The notes under the pieces were generated by a model. The model worked only from the letters and a program-made list of their open reading frames with translations, made no database searches and was not told the DNA's origin. Source: JAVBME01 sp031552765 (GTDB lineage Bacteria; Bacillota; Negativicutes; Acidaminococcales; JAISLQ01). From it: DNA of 64,000 nucleotides. Below are positions 9,160 through 17,324 of the stretch, piece after piece; within the stretch, counting starts at the first letter, position 1, and each line of letters opens with the position of its first letter. The stretch lies in assembly GCA_031552765.1 (NCBI GenBank), contig JAVBME010000008.1, forward strand, positions 186,001 to 250,000. Reading direction: 5' to 3'. Position numbers and translations under genes: made by a program.

Positions 9160-9549
9160 TCACATAAATACGGCGCTGTCGATATTTGTAAATACATTGT
9201 CTTTGATTGATGCGCCATCCATGGCTGTTATCACTGTGCGGTTCCGTACGCTGACGACAAAGGCCAGCTGGCTGTCCATAAGTACCAGTGATTCGCGCGC
9301 TCCTTTTTGCGCCGCTTTTTCTACCGCATCCTGCAAGCGTTTGATCTGTTCGTCATCCAGTTTTATGTTTCGCTGTTCCAGTCTGTCTTTCGCATGCTGG
9401 GAAAACTTTACCTGCGAAAGTTCCTGTTTGAGAATATTCTGGAACGGTACCTGGATATTTTGGCCGGAGGGTTTTGCGGTCGCGGGCTTATGAGTGTCGG
9501 CAGCGGGCAGCATGGGCTGTACTGGGTAAAAAATACGTGGATCACTCAT
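9160..9549 (-). CDS. TIGR02530-type flagellar operon protein
   Basis: This 129-aa protein matches what I know of the conserved 'flagellar operon protein' found between flgD and flgE in Firmicutes. The middle shows FSQHAKDRLEQRNIKLDDEQIKRLQDAVEKAAQKG and then LAFVVSVRNRTVITAMDG. The SxHAxxRLxxR pattern is the family signature. The N-terminal 40 residues are low-complexity. No membrane segment or signal is visible. Its molecular role is not established; a hook-assembly role is inferred from position only. Confidence 0.85.
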   Translation of the reverse strand: MSDPRIFYPVQPMLPAADTHKPATAKPSGQNIQVPFQNILKQELSQVKFSQHAKDRLEQRNIKLDDEQIKRLQDAVEKAAQKGARESLVLMDSQLAFVVSVRNRTVITAMDGASIKDNVFTNIDSAVFM

Positions 9550-9594
9550 AGCTCTTTAACCCTTTCATCATAATTTTATTCTTTCTTGCCTTCT

Positions 9595-10233
9595 TTATCT
9601 ATCTGCTTCTTTCGTTACTTCTTCCACGCGTTTTATGGCCGACATGGGTATGTTAAGGTCTTTGCCGTCACCGTCTTTGACCACGGCATAAGCTATGCCA
9701 TCGCTGAATATCACACTGGTGACCGTTCCGTAATACAGTTTGTCGTTTACAGCCCAGGTGATCTGTTTGCCGATGAGCGTGGCCGCTTGAGCAGGATCTG
9801 TTTTGGCGTTTTCCGACTCTTCTATAAGCTGTACGTCGGAAAGTTTGAGTTCCCGGGTCTTGCCGCTGGCGATATCGCCTATGACGACGTAAGTTATACC
9901 TTTGTCGATTTTCACGCCGCTTACTTCACCGTAGTAAGTTTTCCCGCTCTCCGTCCAGGTCACTTGCTTACCGATAAGCGAAGCCGCCTGTGAAGCCTCC
10001 ATAGATTTATTCATGTTCTGCATCTGTTCGAGAGTGGAGAAAGTCGACAGTTGGGCGATAAACTCCTTATCTTCGGCCGGGTTCAGCGGGTCCTGGTTTT
10101 GCAGCTGCGCGACCAGTAATTGCAAAAAAGCGTCTTTCCCTAATTCGTCGTTGCTTTTTTTGCTCGTTACTTTGCTGGCTGCCGCAGTAGCCGCGTTGTT
10201 TGACAAAGAATCGATATAATTGTTGCTTGGCAT
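9595..10233 (-). CDS. flgD: Flagellar hook-cap scaffold FlgD with duplicated C-terminal module
   Basis: FlgD caps the growing hook. Residues 30-80 hold the conserved N-terminal core (LGKDAFLQLLVAQLQNQDPLNP, then FSTLEQMQNMN). Instead of one C-terminal Ig/tudor-like part, this 212-aa protein carries two tandem ~56-residue copies of the same module, at about 82-138 and 149-204. Each opens with QAA(S/T)LIGKQ(V/I)TW and continues with K-x-YYG-x-V. It follows fliK and precedes the TIGR02530-type gene, the usual order. Confidence 0.94.
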   Translation of the reverse strand: MPSNNYIDSLSNNAATAAASKVTSKKSNDELGKDAFLQLLVAQLQNQDPLNPAEDKEFIAQLSTFSTLEQMQNMNKSMEASQAASLIGKQVTWTESGKTYYGEVSGVKIDKGITYVVIGDIASGKTRELKLSDVQLIEESENAKTDPAQAATLIGKQITWAVNDKLYYGTVTSVIFSDGIAYAVVKDGDGKDLNIPMSAIKRVEEVTKEADR

Positions 10234-10251
10234 CTTATTACCTCCTTTTTG

Positions 10252-11724
10252 CTAAATCCTGTAGTCTACTCCGCCTTCATCGCTCTGGTTGCTTCCAATA
10301 GTTTGAAGTTCATCGAGCAATTTGACGTCGTCTGCGCTAAGTCTGTTGCGGCTCTGCCCTGTTTGCCGGGCAAACTGTCCCGCTTCCTGGTGCTGCTGGG
10401 CAAATGACTGGAAATCGCCAAGGCCGGCGTATACGCCCACATCGTTTACCTTAAGCCCGCTGTTGGAGAGTTCTTGCCGCAAAGCCGGCAGCGCCTCCTG
10501 GATCATCTGGCGGACTTCCGGGTTGTTAGAGTGAAAGGACGCTGTGACTATACCATTGGTCTCAGCAGTTATCCTGACTGTCATTTCGCCAAGATTTTCC
10601 GGTTTCAGACGGATGATCATCTCAGAGATACCAGGTTTTTGGGTAAGTTTGGCCTGTTCTACCAGATTGTCGACGATATCCTGTACATTTTTAGGATCGA
10701 CAAGCTTGTCGCTAAAATCAAGCCGCTGTGGTATTGGCGTCATATCTTTGGGTGTACTTGCAGCAGCCAGTCCGGACGTTGCCGTAGATGTATTGTCCCG
10801 CGGCACTTCCATTGACATTTCCGGTTTTGCTTTTACCGTTTTAGCGGTATCGGCATAGGTTTCCGCCAAAGACTGGGGCTGTGGCTTGATATTAGCCTGG
10901 TCTACAGCTGTTTGGGCAGGTTTTGCCACTACTTGTTCCGGTTCGATACCGAGCTCTTGTGCCTGTACTTGTACTGGAGTTTTGCCTTCTTTAACAACAT
11001 CTTTAGGCCCGCCGTCCTGTACCTTGGCATTCTTTAGCGTTTCAGCCACCGGAATGGCCAGAGTTTCCTCGTTGGCTACAACGCCTTCCGGTGATTGCAC
11101 CAGGTTTTGCTGTAGCTTGCGGATGCTTATCCTGGTATCGGCATTAGTGTTTTCAGGAGAAATACCAGGAGAAAATTGAGCGACAGGCTGGGCCGTTTCC
11201 AATTTACTGCCAAACAATTCTTTGAAATCCGCGACCGATACTTTGCCTTGGCTTGCGGCTTCCGGAGCTTTTGCTACCGGTAGTACGGGAGCGTTTTCCG
11301 CAGGCAGTGCCTGTAGTTCTTTGGCGTTATTCACAGCCAGTTGGATCTTATCGGCTTTTTCCGCCAAAGACTGGATAAGGTTTGGCATCTGCGCATTCTG
11401 CGGCTGGGCCGGCTCGGCAAGCTTGGTCAGTACAGCTTCTTTACTGTCGGAGAGCTGCTGCTGCATTTGCAAAACAACCGCAGTGCACTGTATAGCAGCA
11501 AAGTTAAGCGTTTCCTCAGTTATTTCATCAGATATGTTTTCTGAGATTGGCATTGCTTTATGCATAGCTGTTTTCGCCGCTGTTTGCAAAGCCTGGTTGA
11601 AAGGGATCGCGACAGGCGCAGCTGACGCTGTGGTTGCTTTTGCCGCAGCGTCAGGCATGGCAGGAGCGGCTTTTGCCGTCAAAATGTCGACCGGCGCGGA
11701 AGCAAACAAAAGATTCATGTCCAT
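10252..11724 (-). CDS. fliK: Flagellar hook-length control protein FliK
   Basis: FliK measures hook length and triggers the export switch in FlhB. Most of the ~490-aa protein is alanine/proline/glutamine-rich and poorly structured, typical of the ruler. The conserved C-terminal Flg_hook domain is clear near residue 370-445: EMIIRLKPENLGEMTVRITAETNG, then ALPALRQELSNSGLKV. The start ATG at 11724 is 8 bases from AAAGGAGG; an earlier GTG lies on the ribosome binding site itself. Sequence outside the last 100 residues is not diagnostic. Confidence 0.93.
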   Translation of the reverse strand: MDMNLLFASAPVDILTAKAAPAMPDAAAKATTASAAPVAIPFNQALQTAAKTAMHKAMPISENISDEITEETLNFAAIQCTAVVLQMQQQLSDSKEAVLTKLAEPAQPQNAQMPNLIQSLAEKADKIQLAVNNAKELQALPAENAPVLPVAKAPEAASQGKVSVADFKELFGSKLETAQPVAQFSPGISPENTNADTRISIRKLQQNLVQSPEGVVANEETLAIPVAETLKNAKVQDGGPKDVVKEGKTPVQVQAQELGIEPEQVVAKPAQTAVDQANIKPQPQSLAETYADTAKTVKAKPEMSMEVPRDNTSTATSGLAAASTPKDMTPIPQRLDFSDKLVDPKNVQDIVDNLVEQAKLTQKPGISEMIIRLKPENLGEMTVRITAETNGIVTASFHSNNPEVRQMIQEALPALRQELSNSGLKVNDVGVYAGLGDFQSFAQQHQEAGQFARQTGQSRNRLSADDVKLLDELQTIGSNQSDEGGVDYRI

Positions 11725-11781
11725 ATTTTTCACCTCCTTTCAAAGAAATTTCTATATAAATTGCAGGTAATTAGCTTGGTA

Positions 11782-12651
11782 TCAAATGACGTTCGCAGTA
11801 TTTTCCGGCAGTTTCTCCGTGTTAGGTTTTAGTTTTAAAATGTTGTGAGAAATTACCGCAGCCCGAGCCGGGTCGAACATGGCCAATATCTTCGACGCGG
11901 TTGCGTCGTCCATACGGTTGAGGATGACTATCACTTCTTCATTATCCATGTTTTTCATGATTTCTACCGCTTCCTGCGGTTTCATGCCGGCATAATAGTT
12001 AGCCAATTTACTGGCTCGTTTATTGAGTTCTTTTTGGCGTTCTTCCGCCAGCTTCTTCAAATCTATCTGTTCTTGTTCTTTATTGCCGGCGGCATTTTTT
12101 CCCGGCGCGCTTGGCGCTCCGTCCGCCTGTTTTTTCTCTTGCTCTTTCTTGGCAGCAGCCTCTTCAGCTAATTTAGCTTCCTGGGCTTTAAGTTCTTCTT
12201 CCTGTTTTTTGGCTGCGGCTTCCTCCGCCTGTTTGCGGGCGATTTCAGCCCTCCTATCGATGTCGGTTTGCATTATCTCACCGGCGGCGCCAAGTGCTGC
12301 CGACGCCCATTCCATAAGAGGCAAGGTTTTTCGCGCTAAGAAGCCTTCTGATTCACGCATAGCGGCTACGGAGTTTTCAAAATTCAAGGCATTTTTTACA
12401 TTGAATAATTTATAATATCCGCCTGCATACGCGCCGCCAAGCAACAATGAAAACAGCAAACTAAAAGTCAATACCGGCTTCCATAGATTTGCGAGCAAAA
12501 ATCGCAAAATATTCAATGGATTGAGCAGACTTTTTAGTTTGGCAAAAAAAGCAGCCAACTCTGTTTGTATATTTTCTTCCTGTACGGTTTCTTGTTCCTG
12601 AGGATCAGGCTGAGCAACGTTTTGTTCGTTGTCTGGCAGTTTTTCAGCCAA
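11782..12651 (-). CDS. MotE/YlxF-like coiled-coil membrane protein with MgtE-N-type domain
   Basis: This gene occupies the place of ylxF in Bacillus, between fliJ/slt and fliK. The 289-aa product has a cytoplasmic start, one membrane helix at about residues 57-80, a Glu/Ala/Lys-rich coiled coil (about 135-210), and a C-terminal MgtE N-domain-like helical repeat (ANYYAGMKPQEAVEIMKNMDNEEVIVILNRMDDATASKILAMFDP). In Gram-negative relatives MotE chaperones the stator protein MotC; here the exact role is inferred. Start TTG at 12651 follows AAAGGTGG by 7 bases. Confidence 0.85.
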   Translation of the reverse strand: MAEKLPDNEQNVAQPDPQEQETVQEENIQTELAAFFAKLKSLLNPLNILRFLLANLWKPVLTFSLLFSLLLGGAYAGGYYKLFNVKNALNFENSVAAMRESEGFLARKTLPLMEWASAALGAAGEIMQTDIDRRAEIARKQAEEAAAKKQEEELKAQEAKLAEEAAAKKEQEKKQADGAPSAPGKNAAGNKEQEQIDLKKLAEERQKELNKRASKLANYYAGMKPQEAVEIMKNMDNEEVIVILNRMDDATASKILAMFDPARAAVISHNILKLKPNTEKLPENTANVI

Positions 12652-12680
12652 AACGCGGCCACCTTTCTAAGGGAATTTAT

Positions 12681-13232
12681 TTACCCGTTATTTATATCGG
12701 ATAAAATATTTTTTACATAAGCCTGGGTTTCACTGTAAGGTGGTATGCCGCCATATTTTTCCACGGCTCCCGGCCCGGCATTATATGCGGCCAACGCATA
12801 AGAAGTATTGCCGCCAAACATATCCAGCATTTGTTTCAAGTACCTGACGCCGCCATCGATGTTTTGACCGGGGTCAAAGCTGTCTTTCACGCCAAGGCCG
12901 CGCGCCGTATCCGGCATAAGCTGCATAACGCCTACCGCGCCTACTGGAGAAACAGCATCGGCCCGGTAGCCGGATTCGGCGCTGGCAACCGCTAGTACCA
13001 AGTTGCTGTCTACGCCATATTTTTGCGCAGTCTGAACGATCATGTCCTTTATGCTGCCTTTTTCATAAACAGGAGTTTTTTCCGGCGATTTTCGTTTGAT
13101 TTCCGGAGCAAGTATGTCCTCCTGAGCTTTGAGGTGGTCGGCAAACGAAGCCGCTGCTGCCGGCGGCTTAGGAGAAAATTTGTTTTCGATATCGGTTATG
13201 CGTTGTACAACTTTGCTTATATTTTGTATCAT
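12681..13232 (-). CDS. Lytic transglycosylase (SLT domain) in the flagellar operon
   Basis: The product is a 183-aa soluble lytic transglycosylase-type protein that cleaves peptidoglycan glycan strands. The SLT domain covers about 60-180, with catalytic Glu86 in ASAESGYRADAVSPVGAVGVMQLMP and the later ALAAYNAGPGAVEKYGG. No signal peptide is visible, so export may be through the flagellar apparatus itself. It sits between fliJ and the MotE-like gene, and may open the wall for the rod, a job done by FlgJ elsewhere. Function by position is inference; the domain call is firm. Confidence 0.9.
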   Translation of the reverse strand: MIQNISKVVQRITDIENKFSPKPPAAAASFADHLKAQEDILAPEIKRKSPEKTPVYEKGSIKDMIVQTAQKYGVDSNLVLAVASAESGYRADAVSPVGAVGVMQLMPDTARGLGVKDSFDPGQNIDGGVRYLKQMLDMFGGNTSYALAAYNAGPGAVEKYGGIPPYSETQAYVKNILSDINNG

Positions 13233-13235
13233 AGT

Positions 13236-13694
13236 TTAGCTTTCGTCCCCTTCCTGGCGCTGGTAGCGAGTTATGGCGATTTCATCGAGCATTGCCTGTT
13301 CTTCTGCTTGCAAGGCAAGTTTATACTGTTCAAAGCGTTTTTCTTTTAATTTTTCTACCGCTTTGCGGTCTTTCATTGCTTTTTCCATTTCTTTTAAAGC
13401 AATAACTGCTTTTTCCGTAAGTTCAGCAACAACTTCTTTTTGCTTTTCGATGGATTTTTTCAAAAAAAACAGAAAGTTGTGCCAGAGCTGGTAATCGGGG
13501 ACAAGAAGTTCTCCTGACATTTGCTTATTGCGAAACTCTTCCCAAGACTGCTGTTGCTGTTCGTTTAAATTTTCCAAAGCCTCCCGGGCCCGCCGCAAGT
13601 TATTCCGCGCTTCGGATAGCCGCACGCTGGCGTCTTCTTCTTTGCGCCGCCTTAAATCAAGCACTGTCTCCAGTTTAAAAACAAATGGCTTCAT
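13236..13694 (-). CDS. fliJ: Flagellar export protein FliJ
   Basis: FliJ is the coiled-coil stalk of the flagellar export ATPase. The 152-aa product is almost wholly charged heptad-type helix, opening with KPFVFKLETVLDLRRRKEEDA, which is the FliJ pattern. It directly follows fliI with a 4-bp overlap, as in other Firmicutes. Conservation is mostly structural, so position matters in the call. Confidence 0.92.
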   Translation of the reverse strand: MKPFVFKLETVLDLRRRKEEDASVRLSEARNNLRRAREALENLNEQQQQSWEEFRNKQMSGELLVPDYQLWHNFLFFLKKSIEKQKEVVAELTEKAVIALKEMEKAMKDRKAVEKLKEKRFEQYKLALQAEEQAMLDEIAITRYQRQEGDES

Positions 13695-15037
13695 GCCTGC
13701 TGGGCCTGTTCGCTTTTACGCCGTTCGATAGGCAGAAAATTGCACATTGTTTCTATACAGGTAGCAAAATCCGTCTTTTCATATACGGTCTGCTGCAAAA
13801 AGCGTAGGGTTGGATCTATCAATTTTATGGCTTTGTCAATATTTGGATTGCTCCCTGCAACATAGGCGCCAATGTTTATAAGGTCTTCCGCTTCGCGGTA
13901 GGTAGCAAGCACTTTGCGCATTTCCTGGGCCGCTTCCCAGTGTCGTTTATCTACTATTTCCAGCATTACCCTGCTGACGCTGGCGAGAATATCTATGGCC
14001 GGATAATGGTTTTGCGCCGCCAAAGCCCTTGACAATACTATATGCCCATCAAGTATGCTGCGCACAGTGTCGGCAACAGGTTCATTCATATCGTCGCCTT
14101 CTACCAGCACCGTGTAAATACCCGTTATCGCGCCTTTATCCCCTGCGCCGGAGCGTTCCAGCAATTTGGGCAATACGGCAAATACGGAAGGAGTGTAGCC
14201 GCGAGTAGCGGGCGGCTCACCTATAGTCAGGCCGACTTCCCGCTGCGCCATGGCAAAACGGGTGACCGAATCCATCATGAGTACTACGTTTTTGCCGTTA
14301 TTGCGGAAATATTCGGCAATAGCGGTCGCCGTCATCGCCCCTTTTATACGGACAAGCGCCGGCTGATCCGACGTAGCGACAATGACTACCGAACGCTTTA
14401 GGCCTTCTTCGCCCAGATCGCGTTCGATAAATTCCCGCACCTCACGCCCGCGCTCGCCAATGAGCGCGATGATATTTATATCGGCCTCGGTATTCCTGGC
14501 TATCATACCCAAGAGGGTACTTTTGCCTACGCCGCTGCCGGCCATTATGCCTATCCTCTGGCCTTTGCCCATCGTCAAAAGGCCGTCTATCGCCCGCACG
14601 CCTACAGACAGTTTTTCACTGATGCGGTCACGCGACAGGGGCGGCGGCGGCGGGGCTTCCAACGGATAAAGCAGGTTAGAATCTATTTCGCCTTTACCAT
14701 CGATAGGATTGCCTAAACCGTCCAAAATACGCCCTAAAAGGTTTTCCCCTACTTTTACCGAAAGTGTCTGCTCCGAAGCTACTACATCACAACCCGGGCC
14801 AATGCCGCTCATTTCCCCGAGAGGCATCAAAAGCACCCTGTTTTCGCGAAAGCCCACTACTTCCGCCCGCAAAGGAGCTGAACCCACCGCGCGCGGATAT
14901 ACATAGCAGGACTCGCCGATAATAACATTCGGACCATCTGATTCTATGACAAGCCCGATGATCTGAGTTACTTTACCTGTCAAAAGCATGGGGCGCGCTG
15001 ACGACACAGCACCAAGTATACGGCTGCAATCTATCAT
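13691..15037 (-). CDS. fliI: Flagellum-specific ATPase FliI
   Basis: FliI energises export of flagellar subunits and resembles the F1 beta subunit. The 448-aa product shows a Walker A motif in GIMAGSGVGKSTLLGM, the ALIGERGREVREF segment, and a Walker B region NVVLMMDSVTRFAMAQREVGLTIGEPPATRGY. It overlaps fliH by 4 bp upstream and fliJ by 4 bp downstream, indicating coupled translation of the ATPase complex FliH-FliI-FliJ. Confidence 0.97.
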   Translation of the reverse strand: MIDCSRILGAVSSARPMLLTGKVTQIIGLVIESDGPNVIIGESCYVYPRAVGSAPLRAEVVGFRENRVLLMPLGEMSGIGPGCDVVASEQTLSVKVGENLLGRILDGLGNPIDGKGEIDSNLLYPLEAPPPPPLSRDRISEKLSVGVRAIDGLLTMGKGQRIGIMAGSGVGKSTLLGMIARNTEADINIIALIGERGREVREFIERDLGEEGLKRSVVIVATSDQPALVRIKGAMTATAIAEYFRNNGKNVVLMMDSVTRFAMAQREVGLTIGEPPATRGYTPSVFAVLPKLLERSGAGDKGAITGIYTVLVEGDDMNEPVADTVRSILDGHIVLSRALAAQNHYPAIDILASVSRVMLEIVDKRHWEAAQEMRKVLATYREAEDLINIGAYVAGSNPNIDKAIKLIDPTLRFLQQTVYEKTDFATCIETMCNFLPIERRKSEQAQQA

Positions 15038-16284
15038 TGTCGCATCACCATTTCTATGGTTTTTCTTATCTCATTGAGCTGGGTTTCCAGCCGTGCGTCG
15101 ACATCTCCACTGCCGCCGGTACCAATGATAACATCGGCAGGCCCCATCGTAGCATCAGATACTATAGTAAATTCCTGCTTACCGCCAAGCATTTTTTTGA
15201 TATCGCCCTGCGCCATTTGCACAAGTTCGTAATTGGACGGACTGACAGTAATGAACAGCCTTGGCTGGTCGGCCACCTTTTTTGCCGCTTCTTTTACTAT
15301 CGGCAGCACTAAAAAAGGATTTTCCTCAATTTCTTTATTTAAAACCTTATTGACAACAGCCATGACTATTTTTATTATCTGGTCGTTGGCCGATGCGATG
15401 GTAGCATCACGTTCTTTTTCGGCGCCAACAAGTATTTCCTTGGCCTTTTGCGTAGCTTCGGTCAGTTTTTTAGCCATCTCTTCGCGCACAGAATTAAACC
15501 CTGCAGCCCTGCCCTCTTTTTGACCAGCTACAGTTCCTTCTCCCAGACCTTTTTCATAACCTTCTTTGTTGCCCTCTTCCAGGCCTTTGGCATAGCCTTC
15601 TTTTTTTCCTTCCTCAAGACCCGCCTGATACCCGGCCGACTGGCCGTCTTTTTTTGCTTCCTCTATAGTTTGCAAAGCTTGCGCTTTGGCTTTTTCTACT
15701 ATCTCAGCGGCGCTTTTTTCCGCCTCTTCCACAAGACCGGCAACAAAGGATTTTGCCAGTTCTTTTTTTACTTCGGCTTCAGAAACTTCCGCCGCCAGTT
15801 TCATCCGCATGGTTTCCGCTTCCTGCATGGCCTCGGCAATTATCTTACGCGCTTTTAATTCCGCCATTTCGGCAGTAGAAAGATTCTTTTCATCATAAAA
15901 ATCTACAGCCGGTTTTTCTTCTACAGCTTCAAGGCCATATTCTTCAATATTTTCTTCATTTTTTGGTAAGTCGTCTTCCGGTTCACGGTAAAAATATTTG
16001 CGGTCACCGCTGTCGTCAAAAGCGTCAATATCTTTGATATTGGAATAGTACTTGCTTATTTCCTCTTTATTGACCGTATCGCCTTCGCTGATATGCAAAA
16101 AATATTTGCTGTAATCATTGCTTTTGTCTTTATCTTTATCGGGAACAGCAAAAACACTATTGAGAAAATCCGCTTCTTCTTTGGCCGTCCTGGCCGCCGG
16201 TACATGGTCGGCTACAAGCGGGAGTTCCAACACTAACGGCGATCGCTCTTCTTTTATGGCTCCAGACTTGATTACCTTAGGCAA
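15034..16284 (-). CDS. fliH: Flagellar assembly protein FliH, long form with 13 xxxG repeats
   Basis: FliH is the peripheral stalk and negative regulator of FliI. At 416 aa it is far longer than the usual ~230-260. Residues 1-140 are an acidic, poorly conserved extension; 140-210 is charged helix; residues 211-262 are thirteen uninterrupted xxxG tetrads (KKDG, QSAG, YQAG, LEEG...), the FliH GxxxG repeat; the rest matches the V-ATPase E-type C-terminal domain. The TTG start at 16284 has AGGGAG 9 bases upstream and overlaps fliG by 8 bp. Confidence 0.94.
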   Translation of the reverse strand: MPKVIKSGAIKEERSPLVLELPLVADHVPAARTAKEEADFLNSVFAVPDKDKDKSNDYSKYFLHISEGDTVNKEEISKYYSNIKDIDAFDDSGDRKYFYREPEDDLPKNEENIEEYGLEAVEEKPAVDFYDEKNLSTAEMAELKARKIIAEAMQEAETMRMKLAAEVSEAEVKKELAKSFVAGLVEEAEKSAAEIVEKAKAQALQTIEEAKKDGQSAGYQAGLEEGKKEGYAKGLEEGNKEGYEKGLGEGTVAGQKEGRAAGFNSVREEMAKKLTEATQKAKEILVGAEKERDATIASANDQIIKIVMAVVNKVLNKEIEENPFLVLPIVKEAAKKVADQPRLFITVSPSNYELVQMAQGDIKKMLGGKQEFTIVSDATMGPADVIIGTGGSGDVDARLETQLNEIRKTIEMVMRQ

Positions 16285-17290
16285 TGATTTCGTCTCCCTT
16301 ACCCCTCGAGATTACTATATCACCATTGTCTTCCAGCCTGCGTATGACATTTACAACTTTCTGCTGAGCTTCTTCTACATCGCGGATGCGTACCGGGCCC
16401 ATAAAGTCGATTTCTTCTTTGAGCATATCGGCCGCGCGTTTTGACATATTTTTGTAAACTTTGTTGGTAACTTCATCCGATACGCCTTTGAGCGCCAGAC
16501 TAAGGTCTTTGGTTTCTATTTCCCTAAGCACCATTTGCAAGGACCTGTCGTCCAGCAGGATGATATCTTCAAAGACAAACATGCGTTTTTTGATTTCTTC
16601 GGAAAGTTCGGGGTCCTGTACTTCCAGATTCTCGATGATAGTACGCTCTGTACTGCGGTCGACGCGGTTGATAAGCTCGACAACCGTATCTATGCCGCCG
16701 GCAGTCGTAAAGTCCTGCGTTACCATAGAAGACAACTTTCTTTCTAATATCCGCTCGACGTCGCGGATAACGTCAGGCGACGTCCTGTCCATGGTAGCAA
16801 TTCTTTTGACGACGTCCGATTGTATTTCCGGCGGCAAAGAAGAAAGTATTATAGATGCTTTCTCCGGCTGCAAGTAGGCCATAATAAGCGCTAAAGTCTG
16901 CGGATGTTCATTTTGGATAAAGTTCAAAAGCTGGGTAGGATCAGTGTTTCTTATACAGTCAAACGGCCTTATTTGCAGGCTTGAGGTGAGCCTGTTTATG
17001 ATATTTACCGCTTTTTCCGCGCCCAGGGCCTTTTCAAGAACCTCTTTAGCATAATCAAGGCCGCCGGAGGAAATGTAGTCCCTGGCCAGACATATTTCAT
17101 AAAAATCAGAGATGATCTGATCTTTTAATTCTTGTGGCACCTTGCGCTGATTGGCGATTTCCAAAGTCAGCTTTTCTATTTCATCTTCCTTCAAGCCTTT
17201 CATGATGTTGGAAGATATTTCCGGGCCAAGCGTTATAAGCAATATTGCTGCTTTTTGTTTGCCATTTAGTTCACGTATTGAAACGCTCAT
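16277..17290 (-). CDS. fliG: Flagellar motor switch protein FliG
   Basis: FliG is the rotor protein that meets the stator and couples torque. The ~337-aa product shows the N-terminal GKQKAAILLITLGPE, the middle domain with NEHPQTLALIMAYLQPEKAS, and the C-terminal torque helix MFVFEDIILLDDRSLQMVLREI with the expected charged residues. ATG at 17290 follows GGGGTG by 6 bases and is preferred to the GTG at 17299. It overlaps fliH by 8 bp. Confidence 0.97.
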   Translation of the reverse strand: MSVSIRELNGKQKAAILLITLGPEISSNIMKGLKEDEIEKLTLEIANQRKVPQELKDQIISDFYEICLARDYISSGGLDYAKEVLEKALGAEKAVNIINRLTSSLQIRPFDCIRNTDPTQLLNFIQNEHPQTLALIMAYLQPEKASIILSSLPPEIQSDVVKRIATMDRTSPDVIRDVERILERKLSSMVTQDFTTAGGIDTVVELINRVDRSTERTIIENLEVQDPELSEEIKKRMFVFEDIILLDDRSLQMVLREIETKDLSLALKGVSDEVTNKVYKNMSKRAADMLKEEIDFMGPVRIRDVEEAQQKVVNVIRRLEDNGDIVISRGKGDEIIA

Positions 17291-17324
17291 TCCGGTCACC
17301 CCATAATATTAACAAAAATTTTCC

